Shown: in pieces, positions 17,448-25,865 of the stretch
Layout of the letters: every line of letters starts with the position of its first letter
Position numbering within the stretch: the stretch's first letter is position 1
Assembly: GCF_040685555.1 (NCBI RefSeq)
Contig: NZ_JBFBIK010000012.1
Span: forward strand, 1-64,000
DNA length: 64,000 nt
Direction of reading: 5' to 3'
Source of the DNA: Sphaerisporangium sp040685555
GTDB taxonomy: Bacteria; Actinomycetota; Actinomycetes; Streptosporangiales; Streptosporangiaceae
The notes under the pieces: model-generated
Told to the model about the DNA's origin: nothing
Seen by the model: only the letters and a program-made list of their open reading frames with translations
Database searches by the model: none
Program-made: the position numbers and the translations under genes

Positions 17448-20000
17448 CTAGAGGGCGTTGCGTCGCTGGAGCCAGGCGAACGACGCCCAGCCGGGAAGCA
17501 CCGGCAGCCAGAAGGTGAGCAGCCGGAACAGCAGCACGGCCGAGGTGGCGACCGTGCCCGGGAGCCCCGAGAGCGTCAGGCCGAGCGAGAGAGAGGCCTC
17601 GACCGCGCCCAGCCCGCCAGGGGTGGGCGCGGCGGAGCCGATGGCGTTGCCCGCCAGGAACACCACGGCCACGACGGCGAAGCTCAGCGAGCCGCCGAAG
17701 GCCCGCACGCAGGCGTCCAGGCAGACCACGAAGGCCAGCGTCAGCAGAAGGGTGCCGCTGAAGCCTTCGAGGATCTTGCGGGGCGACTGCAGAACGTCGA
17801 GCAGCCTCGGTATCACCCCGGAGAACAGCGGGCGGATGCGGGCGGTGATCAGGCGCCGGAGCTGTGGCACGGCGAGCACGACCAGGACGAGGACCGCGCC
17901 CGAGAGCAGGCCGATGACCAGGCCGCGGGACGGGCTGACCGACGGAGCCGCCTTGGTGCCTGTGGCGTACCCGAAGAGCAGCAGCAGCAGGATGTGTGAG
18001 CTCAGCCCGACGAGCTGCGAGGCCCCCACGCTCGCCACGGCGAGCCCGGGTGAGATGCCGCGCTTTTGCAGGTAGCGGGAGTTGATGGCCACGCCGCTGA
18101 CCGCCGCCGGCGCCACCAGCTTGACGAACGAGCCCGCGAACTGCGCCAGCACCGTGCGTCCCAGGGGCAGTTTCTCCGGGACGAAGCCCCGGAGCATGAG
18201 CGCGGCGGCGACGTAGCTCAGCCCGGCCGCGACGAGGGCGATGCCGCCCCAGCCCCACTTCGCCGACGTGACGACCTCGACCAGGTTGACCCTGCTGAGC
18301 TGCGAGAGCAGGAAGTACGCGGCGAGCGCGCTGGCGATGATCGTGACGAGCGTGCGGGGCTGGAACCGCTCCAGCCGTATCTCCTCGACCTCCACCTGCG
18401 GGGTGAGGGCGAGGATGTTCTCACGGAGCGCGGGGAGCAGATCCTTGTCCCTGCTGACCTCGGCGCGGGTGCCTCTGGTGAGGGCGATGCGCTGCAGGAG
18501 CGGCAGCGCGCCGGCGAGGGCCTGCTTGGGGATCACCTTGGACGCGCACAGGACCGAGCGCTCAGGGCCGACCCGCAGCGCGATGTAGGTGAGCAGCTGG
18601 GCGACGTCCAGGCGCAGGAGCAGGTCGCCGGCCGCGATGTCACCGCTGCGGGCGTCCATCAGGACCACGTCTCCGCCGGTGCCGATGTGGATGCTGTCCC
18701 CGGTGAGGTGGCGGTGGGCGAGGCGCTGTGCCTGGAGCAGCTCGACCTGCTTCCAGATCTTGATGAGCAGCTCGTCGTTCAGCTCCTCGTCGGGGACGTC
18801 CTCGATCGCCCGGGTGTCCAGGTGCTCGTACGCCAGCAGCGCGGCGTCCGTGCCGATCTCGCTGGTGCCCACCAGGCGGGGGGTGTTCACCCCCGCGGCC
18901 TGGGCGGCGTACGCCATCAGGGCCTCACGCTCCAGCTCGGCCCGCAGCGAGCGGATGGCCCGCCGGCGGGTCTCGGAGTTGAGGCGGATGCGCCGCCAGA
19001 GGCGGTAGAGGACCCCGGCGACCTGCCGGTCCCTGTCGAGCACGGTGACGTCGTAACGGCGCTCGTCGGACATCGTCACGGCGTAGCGGCGGCTGCCCTG
19101 GGCGTCGTCGGAGATGCGCCTGGCCTTCGCTGGTACGAACCCCAGGCGGCGGAGCGCGGCGACGATGGTGCTGCCGGGCGGCCGGGTGTTGGGGCTGCCG
19201 ACGACGTACAGGGTGGCGTACCCGACGGCCAGGCCCACGAGGTAGGTGACGAAGACGCCGAGCGCGGTGGCCTCGGCCCCGGTGAACAGGGCGAAGACGT
19301 CGAGGGCGATCGCCATCCACATCAGGGTGCGCCAGGTGGGGCGGCGGGAGATGCGGACGGCGGTGACGTAGGCGACGACCGAGGTGAGCAGGGTGTTGAG
19401 CGGCTCGACCTGGCGTCCCCCGGTGAGCAGCTGGCGCAGGTCGCCGGGCCCCGCCACGGCGAGCCACTCGCCGAGCGCGAACGAGACGAGCATCCCGATG
19501 ATCGCGGCGATGAGGCCTTCCGCGACGCGCAGCCCGTCGCGGTGGAACACCCGCTCGACGGCGAACGCGGCCGGGACGGCGAGCACGGCCGTGCCCGCGA
19601 GGAAGCTCGCCACTCCGATCAGCAGGTCGGGCGCCCGGCTGGTGCCGTCGGTGACGTCGGCCTCAAGGCCGTTCAGCGTCTGCTTGGCGACGAGGGCCAG
19701 CAGGACGACCGCGGTGAGGGCGAGCAGGCTGGCGAGGAAGCGCAGCGCGTCCGAGGGCCGGCGGATGCGCTGGGGCAGCAGCGGCTCGACGACCATGACG
19801 GGTTCGGAGGGGCCCGTGGAGGCGGCGGGCGTGGGGACCGGGGAGTCGCCGTCAGCGGAGGGTGGGGCGACCGAGGCGGGAACCGACCTGGTTTCCGGGC
19901 TCTCAGAGGCCATGGGAGGTCCGGCTACGGAGATATCTCCCCCCGCGGCCTCCTCTGCCTCGTCGCGCTCCCTTATGTCGGTCACCGCCGGCGTCTGCAC
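17448..20000 (-). CDS. Kinase-like domain fused to LPG-synthase-type flippase domain
   Basis: 850-residue membrane protein. Order: Pro/Ser-rich cytoplasmic N-terminus (1-75), about six membrane segments (85-275), a kinase-like soluble domain (about 290-480), then a second membrane domain of about eight segments (545-845) of the lysylphosphatidylglycerol-synthase TM family. The kinase part shows EREALMAYAAQAAG, LAYEHL, a catalytic-loop-like LAHRHLTGDSIHI and VLMDARSGD as the metal-binding end. No C-terminal MprF aminoacyltransferase domain is present, so it is unlikely to aminoacylate lipids. The GTG at 20000 has no ribosome site; TATGAC lies 7 bases upstream. Convergent with the M20D gene, only 6 bases apart. 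Confidence 0.75.
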   Translation of the reverse strand: MQTPAVTDIRERDEAEEAAGGDISVAGPPMASESPETRSVPASVAPPSADGDSPVPTPAASTGPSEPVMVVEPLLPQRIRRPSDALRFLASLLALTAVVLLALVAKQTLNGLEADVTDGTSRAPDLLIGVASFLAGTAVLAVPAAFAVERVFHRDGLRVAEGLIAAIIGMLVSFALGEWLAVAGPGDLRQLLTGGRQVEPLNTLLTSVVAYVTAVRISRRPTWRTLMWMAIALDVFALFTGAEATALGVFVTYLVGLAVGYATLYVVGSPNTRPPGSTIVAALRRLGFVPAKARRISDDAQGSRRYAVTMSDERRYDVTVLDRDRQVAGVLYRLWRRIRLNSETRRRAIRSLRAELEREALMAYAAQAAGVNTPRLVGTSEIGTDAALLAYEHLDTRAIEDVPDEELNDELLIKIWKQVELLQAQRLAHRHLTGDSIHIGTGGDVVLMDARSGDIAAGDLLLRLDVAQLLTYIALRVGPERSVLCASKVIPKQALAGALPLLQRIALTRGTRAEVSRDKDLLPALRENILALTPQVEVEEIRLERFQPRTLVTIIASALAAYFLLSQLSRVNLVEVVTSAKWGWGGIALVAAGLSYVAAALMLRGFVPEKLPLGRTVLAQFAGSFVKLVAPAAVSGVAINSRYLQKRGISPGLAVASVGASQLVGLSSHILLLLLFGYATGTKAAPSVSPSRGLVIGLLSGAVLVLVVLAVPQLRRLITARIRPLFSGVIPRLLDVLQSPRKILEGFSGTLLLTLAFVVCLDACVRAFGGSLSFAVVAVVFLAGNAIGSAAPTPGGLGAVEASLSLGLTLSGLPGTVATSAVLLFRLLTFWLPVLPGWASFAWLQRRNAL

Positions 20001-20332
20001 ACGTCTCGGGTCATATGATCTTTACCTAGCCTCTGTTCATCTGGGATGGCGCGGAGCCGACCGCGCGCGGGCGACCTGTCGCGGCACTCGCCTTCCCCCG
20101 GCGCGGGCCCCGAAAGTCGCCGGCGAACTGGTGCACCCCGGCCATTCGCTGACACTCTACGGCGCGCTCGCCACAGAGGGATCAGATGGGCGCGACCTGA
20201 TCCATGGTGCCGGTGCGGACCGTGGTCACGCATCGTCAGTAAGTATGACCTGGTGAGTCTCCCCAGGTGGCAGATGGGTCGTCACCGCAGGAAGCCACCC
20301 GGGTGCCATGGCACGGTCACGAAGCGCCCAGG
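20001..20332. other. Intergenic region between divergent genes
   Basis: About 330 bases separating the kinase/flippase gene from the molybdopterin oxidoreductase gene. TAAAGAT and TATGAC near 20012-20030 on the minus strand are candidate -10 boxes for the kinase/flippase gene. I see no coding frame with family resemblance and no clear RNA structure in the rest. Confidence 0.4.
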
Positions 20333-20344
20333 TAGCGTTGGCGT
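20333..20344 (+). promoter_or_regulatory. Leaderless -10 box for the molybdopterin oxidoreductase
   Basis: TAGCGT at 20333-20338 fits the TAnnnT -10 consensus and is followed by exactly six bases before ATG, placing the transcription start on the A of ATG. No Shine-Dalgarno sequence is present, so translation is probably leaderless. The -35 is not recognisable. Confidence 0.5.
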
Positions 20345-22357
20345 ATGACCCGTGCGCTGAATGTTCTGGGCGCCTGCCCGCTGGACTGCCCGGACACCTG
20401 CTCGTGGGTGGTGAAGGTCGAGGACGGCGAAGCCGTGGGCCTCCGGGGCAACCGCGACCATCCCTATACCCGTGGCGCCCTGTGCGTGAAGGTCAACCGT
20501 TACCTGGAGCACACCAAGGCGGCCGATCGGATCCTGCACCCGATGCGCCGGGTCGGGCCGAAGGGCTCGGGGCGTTTCGAGCGCATCTCCTGGGACGAGG
20601 CCCTGGACGAGATCGCGCGCCGGCTGACCGGGATCATCGACGAGTTCGGCGGCGAGGCCATCTGGCCGTACCAGGGCACCGGGACTCTCGGCTATATCCA
20701 GGGCGAGTCGGGGTACGCCGGGCGTCGGCTGTGGAACGCGCTGGGCGCGTCGAAGCACGACCTGAACATCTGCGCCCGGGCCGGCAACATCGGGCTGAGC
20801 CACACCAACGGCACGCCGGGCGGCATGGACCCAGAGACGTTCGCCCTGTCGAAGCTGATCCTGCTCTGGGGGACGAACACGCTGACCAGCGGTCACCACC
20901 TGTGGAAGTTCATCCAGGAGGCGCGTGCCGGTGGGGCGCACGTCGTCGCCATCGACCCCATCAGGACCCGCACCGCCGACCAGGCGGACGAGCATCTGCC
21001 GATCCGGCCGGGCACCGATGCCGCGCTCGCGCTCGCGCTGATGCACGTGGTGCTCGACGAGGGCGCCGAGGACCGGGACTACCTGGAGAACCACACCACG
21101 GGCTGGGAGGACTTCGAGCGAGAAATCCGGAAATATCCGCCGAGCGTGGCGGCGGAGATCACCGGGATCCCCGAGAAGGACATCCGTGCCCTCGGCGTAC
21201 GGCTGGCGCACACACGTCCGACCGGGATCAGGGCCACGATGGGCATCCAGCGCCACCAGGGCGGCGGCACGGTCATGCGCACCATCGCCTGCATCCCCGG
21301 TGTGACCGGCGACTGGAAGCACCCCGGAGGTGGCGTCGCGTACTCCACCAGCGGCCTGGTCCCCATCGAGCCGGACACCCGGCCCGACCTGCTGGACAAG
21401 CCGGTCCGTACGCTGACGATGACCAGGCTCGCCGATGGCCTGGAGAACACCGAGAACCCCGTCAAGTGCCTGTGGGTCTACGCCGCCAACCCCATGGGCA
21501 GCACGTCCGACCAGAACCGCATCCGCAGGGGACTCCTCAGGGACGACCTGTTCACGGTCGTGATGGAGCAGTTCCCCACCGACACGGTCGACTACGCCGA
21601 CATCGTGCTGCCAGCCACCATGCAGTTCGAGCACACCGACCTGCACCACGGATACGGCCACATGTACCTGGTCTGGAACGAGCCCGCGGTGCCGCCCGCG
21701 GGCGAGTGCCTGTCCACGACCGAGACCTTCCGCCGGGTCGCCCGCCGCCTGGGGCTGACGGAGCCCGCTCTCTACGACTCCGACCTGGAGATCGCCGAGC
21801 AGCTCCTGTCCGGGGGGCACCAGGCGCTGGACGGCATCACGGTGGAGCGCCTGCGTGAGGAGGGCTGGGCCCGGCTGAACTATGCGACCCCCTTCGTGCC
21901 CTTCACCGAGGGGTTCCCCACGGCCTCCGGCAAGCTGGAGTTCGTCCCCGAGGGCCAGGGGTACGTCCCGCCCTTCTCGGCGCGCGTGGACGGGCCGTAC
22001 AACCTGACCCTGATCACTCCGGCGGCCCACACGTTCCTCAACACGGTGTTCGGGAACAACCCCGAGCTGGCGCGCCGCGCGGGAGGGCCGAAGATCCTCG
22101 TGAACGAGAAGGACGCCACCGGCCGGGGACTGAGCGACGGGCAGCGCGTCCGCGTGTTCAACGACAACGGGGAGATGATCGCCGACCTGGAGGTCAGCGA
22201 CCGGGTCGCCCCCGGGGTCGTCGCGACCACCAAGGGCAACTGGCCGAAGTTCAGCGGCGGGGCCAACGCCAACGCGCTGGTCGACGAGCGTGACGCCGAC
22301 ATGGGCAGGGGCCCGGTCTACCACGACAACCTCGTGGAGATAGCGCCCCTGGTGTGA
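20345..22357 (+). CDS. Molybdopterin-dependent oxidoreductase with [4Fe-4S] site
   Basis: Catalytic subunit of the DMSO-reductase/formate-dehydrogenase-like superfamily, 670 residues. The N-terminus holds a [4Fe-4S] motif with Cys11, Cys15, Cys19 (CPLDCPDTC) and Cys47. Cofactor-binding segments follow (LLWGTNTLTSGHH, AIDPIRTRTADQADEHLPI, YAANPMGSTSDQ), and a C-terminal molydopterin dinucleotide-binding domain (about 555-665, ITPAAHTFLNTVFGNN). No twin-arginine signal is present, so it is cytoplasmic. No electron-transfer or membrane subunit is next to it; it stands alone, as many actinobacterial paralogues do. Substrate is unknown. The stop is six bases from the convergent GNAT gene. Confidence 0.85.
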   Translation: MTRALNVLGACPLDCPDTCSWVVKVEDGEAVGLRGNRDHPYTRGALCVKVNRYLEHTKAADRILHPMRRVGPKGSGRFERISWDEALDEIARRLTGIIDEFGGEAIWPYQGTGTLGYIQGESGYAGRRLWNALGASKHDLNICARAGNIGLSHTNGTPGGMDPETFALSKLILLWGTNTLTSGHHLWKFIQEARAGGAHVVAIDPIRTRTADQADEHLPIRPGTDAALALALMHVVLDEGAEDRDYLENHTTGWEDFEREIRKYPPSVAAEITGIPEKDIRALGVRLAHTRPTGIRATMGIQRHQGGGTVMRTIACIPGVTGDWKHPGGGVAYSTSGLVPIEPDTRPDLLDKPVRTLTMTRLADGLENTENPVKCLWVYAANPMGSTSDQNRIRRGLLRDDLFTVVMEQFPTDTVDYADIVLPATMQFEHTDLHHGYGHMYLVWNEPAVPPAGECLSTTETFRRVARRLGLTEPALYDSDLEIAEQLLSGGHQALDGITVERLREEGWARLNYATPFVPFTEGFPTASGKLEFVPEGQGYVPPFSARVDGPYNLTLITPAAHTFLNTVFGNNPELARRAGGPKILVNEKDATGRGLSDGQRVRVFNDNGEMIADLEVSDRVAPGVVATTKGNWPKFSGGANANALVDERDADMGRGPVYHDNLVEIAPLV

Positions 22358-22362
22358 GCCTG

Positions 22363-22812
22363 TCAGAGGCTCAGCTTGAAGCCCACGTGGGAGTCGACGA
22401 AGCCCAGAGAGGTGTAAAAGCGGTGGGCGTCGGCGCGGGCCTTGTCGCTGGTGAGCTGCACCATGCGGCAGCCCCGCTCGCGGGCCCGGTCGACCGCCCA
22501 CAGCATCATCGCGCGGCCCAGCCCCTGCCCCCGCATGGACGCGCCCACCCGTACGGCCTCGATCAGGGCGCGCTCGCCGCCCCTGCGGGAGAGCCCGGGG
22601 ATGAACGTGAGCTGCATCGTGCCGACGACCTCGCCGTCCGCCTCGGCCACGACCAGCTCCTGCCGGGGATCGGCGTCGATGGCCTCGAAGGCCGACAGGT
22701 AGACCTCGTCCGACGGGTCGCCCTCCCTGGCCGCGGCGATCGGGTCGTCGGCGAGCATGGCCACGATCAGGGGTACGTCTTCCCGGCGAGCGGCACGAAA
22801 GATCACAGACAT
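22363..22812 (-). CDS. GNAT-family N-acetyltransferase
   Basis: Single-domain acetyl-CoA-dependent acetyltransferase, 149 residues. The acetyl-CoA loop is VGASMRGQGLGRAMM, followed by GCRMVQLTSDKARADAHRFY and SLGF, all typical of GNAT motif A and B. The ATG at 22812 is chosen over a longer frame because the domain begins at residue 3 and because TACCCT lies six bases upstream, indicating a leaderless mRNA. Divergent from a small membrane protein across a palindrome-bearing intergenic region. The acceptor is unknown. Confidence 0.85.
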   Translation of the reverse strand: MSVIFRAARREDVPLIVAMLADDPIAAAREGDPSDEVYLSAFEAIDADPRQELVVAEADGEVVGTMQLTFIPGLSRRGGERALIEAVRVGASMRGQGLGRAMMLWAVDRARERGCRMVQLTSDKARADAHRFYTSLGFVDSHVGFKLSL

Positions 22813-22818
22813 TCTCAA

Positions 22819-22824
22819 AGGGTA
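22819..22824 (-). promoter_or_regulatory. Leaderless -10 box for the GNAT gene
   Basis: On the minus strand TACCCT is followed by TTGAGA and then ATG, the same TAnnnT-N6-ATG layout as the molybdopterin gene. No ribosome site is present. Confidence 0.45.
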
Positions 22825-22872
22825 TCGATGGCTCGGCACGGGGAGGCCGGCCGATCCCGGAGGCGGCAACCC

Positions 22873-22896
22873 GGGGAACAACCAGGGTTGTTCCCC
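22873..22896. promoter_or_regulatory. Perfect 11+11 bp palindrome, candidate operator
   Basis: GGGGAACAACC at 22873-22883 and its exact reverse complement at 22886-22896, separated by AG. A second palindrome, CCCTGTG-A-CACAGGG, lies at 22907-22921. Both are between the divergently read GNAT and membrane-protein genes and 14-62 bases before the latter's ATG. Such perfect symmetry indicates binding of a dimeric repressor or a strong cruciform. Confidence 0.55.
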
Positions 22897-22934
22897 GATG
22901 TGCCAACCCTGTGACACAGGGCAATGTGGTGGTC

Positions 22935-23387
22935 ATGAACGAACTGACTCGACGCGACGAGATGTCGCTCGCCGGCGCGGCCCTGCGGGGCGCGCCCTGG
23001 AAGGCCGCGGCGATCACCGGTGGGGCGAGCGCGGCGATCAGCTATGTCATGGGAGTGGTCTTCCCGGGCCCCGCCGATCTGACCTGGGCGCTCTGCCTCG
23101 GCATCAGCATCTTCAGCCTGGTGGCCGCCATCGGCGCGGTCAGTAAGCCCAACGTGGGAGACCGCGTCACCCGGCAGGCCAGGCTCTGGTCGCTTCGCCA
23201 CCCGTGGAGGTTCGCCCTCTACCCGGGCATCCTCGCCGCCGTCGTGATGTATCCCGTCCAGCTCGTCTTCGACCAGGAAGGCGTCTTCGGCGCCGCCTGG
23301 GACGCGCTGTGGGGCGGCGCGCTGGTCTATCTGATCGCGGCCATCGTCACCCTGTCCCTCAGGGGAAGGGCCCAGTCGGCCAAGTGA
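22935..23387 (+). CDS. Small membrane protein of unknown function
   Basis: About 150 residues with four hydrophobic segments (about residues 23-42, 49-68, 88-108 and 122-142). The connecting loop has a basic stretch (DRVTRQARLWSLRHPWR). I do not recognise the family. The ATG at 22935 is the most plausible start; an in-frame GTG at 22911 lies inside a palindrome. Codon usage fits a real gene. Probably controlled by the palindromes just upstream. Confidence 0.6.
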   Translation: MNELTRRDEMSLAGAALRGAPWKAAAITGGASAAISYVMGVVFPGPADLTWALCLGISIFSLVAAIGAVSKPNVGDRVTRQARLWSLRHPWRFALYPGILAAVVMYPVQLVFDQEGVFGAAWDALWGGALVYLIAAIVTLSLRGRAQSAK

Positions 23388-23429
23388 CGCCTCTCAGGGC
23401 CTGGTCGGCCCGGTAACCCCCCGACACTC

Positions 23430-23460
23430 CGCCTCCCGGGTAGACGTTCCCCGGGAGGCG
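23430..23460. terminator. Bidirectional terminator hairpin
   Basis: CGCCTCCCGGG at 23430-23440 and CCCGGGAGGCG at 23450-23460 form a perfect 11-bp stem with a 9-base loop, between the convergent membrane-protein and VOC genes. Confidence 0.7.
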
Positions 23461-23519
23461 CCGCCTTTCCCAGCCGAGTCGGCTCGCGGCTTCGCAGGCT
23501 CGCGGCTTTCCCAGGTGAG

Positions 23520-23903
23520 TCAGCTCGCGGCGTCGCGCTCGGCCTGGCCGCGGCACACGCAGAACTCGTTGCCCTCGGGGTCGAGCAGGGTGACCCAGCC
23601 CGAGCCGTCGGGGTTGCGGTGGTCCTCGTACTGCTTGGCACCGAGGCCGACGAGCCGCTCGACCTCCTGGTCGCGGGTGCCGCCCGCCTGTGCCGTCACG
23701 TCGAAGTGGACGCGGTTCTTGGCCTGCCTGCCCTCTGGCACCCGGATGAACAGCAGGTTGGGCTCGCTCGGGGCCATGAGCATGACCTCGTCGTCATCCT
23801 TCTCGGTCGCCTCGTGGAAGGGCCACCCGGTGGCCTGGTGCCACCACTCCGCGAGCTCGTACGGCTGGGCGCAGTCAACGGTCACAGTGTGAATGCCAAT
23901 CAT
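23520..23903 (-). CDS. VOC-family (glyoxalase-like) protein
   Basis: 127-residue protein with the paired beta-alpha-beta-beta-beta modules of the vicinal-oxygen-chelate fold. It begins IGIHTVTVDCAQPYELAEWW and has NRVHFDVTA and WVTLLDPEGNEFCV, the typical end of Glyoxalase-6-type proteins. Metal ligand candidates are the His in HTVTVD and HFDV and a Glu near the end. The ATG at 23903 is chosen from the domain start; an upstream in-frame start exists at 23939. The reaction is unknown. Confidence 0.8.
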   Translation of the reverse strand: MIGIHTVTVDCAQPYELAEWWHQATGWPFHEATEKDDDEVMLMAPSEPNLLFIRVPEGRQAKNRVHFDVTAQAGGTRDQEVERLVGLGAKQYEDHRNPDGSGWVTLLDPEGNEFCVCRGQAERDAAS

Positions 23904-23948
23904 CCGCAAAGCCAACCGCAACACCGGCAAAACCGTCAAGCCGGTTTC

Positions 23949-24200
23949 CTAGTGTTCGGCGGTCGGGTCTCCCCCGGTCAGCACACGCGCCAGGCTCACC
24001 GCCGACACGATGGCCCATACGCCTTCGAGGAGCAGGAAGCCCCAGTTACGGTCGTCCAGCGCCACCCAGGTCAGCACGGCGGAACCGGCGAGGTTCAGCG
24101 CTAGGTAGAGCTTGGATTCGGAGTTCAGGACCTTCAACTGCGCGAGCAGGAAGGCGGACAGGATGGTGATCGCGCCGGCGATCTGAATGATCTGAGTCAT
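23949..24200 (-). CDS. Small CBU_0592-like membrane protein
   Basis: 83 residues with three hydrophobic segments. The N-terminal QIAGAITILSAFLLAQ and YLALNLAGSAVLTWVAL resemble the CBU_0592 family of tiny membrane proteins common in actinobacteria. Function is unknown. It lies 45 bases upstream of the VOC gene on the same strand and may share its transcript. Confidence 0.65.
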   Translation of the reverse strand: MTQIIQIAGAITILSAFLLAQLKVLNSESKLYLALNLAGSAVLTWVALDDRNWGFLLLEGVWAIVSAVSLARVLTGGDPTAEH

Positions 24201-24469
24201 GGTGTGCGCGCGTCGTCTTCGCTGGGCCGGGTACGACGCACTACTCGTCCGGGAGATCCCCGTACGGGGCCTCTGCCACCGAAGCTAGCAAATCTCACTT
24301 CTCCCATTCGCGCTTGGTGAGTCATCTCACCATCTCCGTTGAGCCCGTACGCCAGTGGCCGGCTTTCTTGTACGAGCCCTGAAACACTTCTGGATATCCG
24401 GACATGTGTGGAGACGAACGGCCCTCCTTTGAAGGCTTCAAGGAACGCTCCCCATGGGAAGGACGGCGC

Positions 24470-25021
24470 GTGGGACCTCCAGACCCCCGGCAGCGCTTCG
24501 AGGAGATCTACATGGCCCACTACGCGGACCTCCTCGCCTACCTCCGGCGGCGCACGGACTCGCCCGACGACGCGGCGGACGCGATCTCCGAGACCTTCAC
24601 GACGGCCTGGCGCCGCGTCGGCGACATCCCAGAGGGGGAGCAGGCCCGGCTCTGGCTGTACGGCGTGGCACGGAACGTCCTCGCCAACCAGCGCCGCGGC
24701 GACTCGCGGCGGACCGCCCTCGCCGTGCGGCTCCGCGCCGAGCTGGCGGCCTGGGACGAGTCCACCCCGCGCCAGGACACCGGTGCGATCCGGGAGGCGT
24801 TCCAGCGGCTCAGCGCCGACGACCGGGAGTTGCTGTCCCTGGTGAGCTGGGAGGGCCTGGACACGGCGCAGATCGCGACCGTTCTGGGCTGCTCACGCGG
24901 AGCCGTCCGCCTGCGCCTGCACCGCGCCCGGAAACGCCTCGCCAGGGAACTGCACACCGCCGACCTCGACCTCGCCCGCTACGGCCCGCGCGCCGTCGCA
25001 CTGCTGAAGGGGCAACCGTGA
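24470..25021 (+). CDS. ECF-family RNA polymerase sigma factor
   Basis: Alternative sigma factor of 183 residues. Region 2 (about residues 8-75) contains FEEIYMAHYADLLAYLRRR and DAADAISETFTTAWRR; region 4 (about 108-160) contains LSADDRELLSLVSWEGLD and QIATVLGCSRGAVRLRLHRARKRL. The GTG at 24470 is preferred because GGGAAGGA lies 6-7 bases upstream; an ATG at 24404 has no ribosome site. The stop overlaps the start of a membrane protein gene (GTGA), the usual place of an anti-sigma factor. The signal it answers is unknown. Confidence 0.9.
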   Translation: MGPPDPRQRFEEIYMAHYADLLAYLRRRTDSPDDAADAISETFTTAWRRVGDIPEGEQARLWLYGVARNVLANQRRGDSRRTALAVRLRAELAAWDESTPRQDTGAIREAFQRLSADDRELLSLVSWEGLDTAQIATVLGCSRGAVRLRLHRARKRLARELHTADLDLARYGPRAVALLKGQP

Positions 25022-25707
25022 ACACCGACATGGATCGCCTGGTCGCCACGATCGCCCCGGATCCCGGTCCCGGCATGACTCCGGGCGCACGCGACCTGTT
25101 TCAGGAGATCACCGTCGCCACGGCGGACGAGCCCGTCGCCGTGCCGGTGACCCCGTTCGCCGCCGTTTCCCTTCGCCGGTACCTGGCTGTGGCCGCCGTG
25201 GCGGTGCTCACCGTCGCGGTCCCTATGGTGTGGGGTGGCGGGTCGGCCGCCTACGCGGTCGCGAGGAATCCCGACGGTACGGTGACGGTGACGATCCACG
25301 AACTGCAGCATCCTGAAGGGTTGCAGGCCGAGCTGATCGCCCAGGGAATCCCCGCCGACGTCACGTACTCCCCACCGGACGAACAGTGCGCACCGGGCCG
25401 TTTCACCAGCGTGGACTACGCGTACGGCTCACCCGATCCCCGCATGACGACCAGAAGGGAACGCGTCGAGTTCGAGCGACCGGAGCACTGGCGGTCCCGC
25501 GACGCCACCCAACCGATCTCCATGAGCGCGTTCAAGATCTCCCCGCGCTTCATCCGGCCCGGGGAGACCTTGGTGATGGAGTTCAGGCTGGGGGGCAACG
25601 GTTCCAATTTCCGCTGGTCCCTCGGAAGCTGGCTGGCCACTGCGGGGAGTGAGATAGCCCCCTGCACGCTGGTGAAACTCCGCTCCGGGGAGAAGGGCGT
25701 GCGGTAA
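25018..25707 (+). CDS. Membrane protein coupled to the ECF sigma factor
   Basis: 229 residues: short cytoplasmic N-terminus (about 1-48), one membrane segment (about 52-70, YLAVAAVAVLTVAVPMVWGG) and an extracytoplasmic domain of about 155 residues with two Cys residues. It lacks the His-x3-Cys-x2-Cys motif of zinc anti-sigma factors. Overlap with the sigma gene (GTGA) and topology suggest an anti-sigma or sensor role, but the cytoplasmic part is very short. No better family assignment is possible from sequence alone. Confidence 0.7.
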   Translation: MNTDMDRLVATIAPDPGPGMTPGARDLFQEITVATADEPVAVPVTPFAAVSLRRYLAVAAVAVLTVAVPMVWGGGSAAYAVARNPDGTVTVTIHELQHPEGLQAELIAQGIPADVTYSPPDEQCAPGRFTSVDYAYGSPDPRMTTRRERVEFERPEHWRSRDATQPISMSAFKISPRFIRPGETLVMEFRLGGNGSNFRWSLGSWLATAGSEIAPCTLVKLRSGEKGVR

Positions 25708-25865
25708 CCCGCTCAGCTCACGACCGATTCGGCTCACGCTGGCCTCTTGGCGTGTGAAGGCTCTCGCCTGACCCCTTACCGCGCTCAACGCTGCCCGCAT
25801 TTGATCACAGATGGTCCCTGTTTCAGCACTCTTAGTGATATCGCTCATTAACGATTGGATTCGCC

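Noticed and set aside
17448..20000. Full MprF (lysyl-phosphatidylglycerol synthase)
   Set aside because: Only the flippase-type membrane domain is present. The C-terminal aminoacyl-transfer domain is missing and a kinase-like domain is inserted.
20282..23017. Minus-strand frame of 911 codons opposite the molybdopterin gene
   Set aside because: It runs across three real genes and both intergenic gaps; no recognisable protein family. The plus-strand oxidoreductase has clear motifs.
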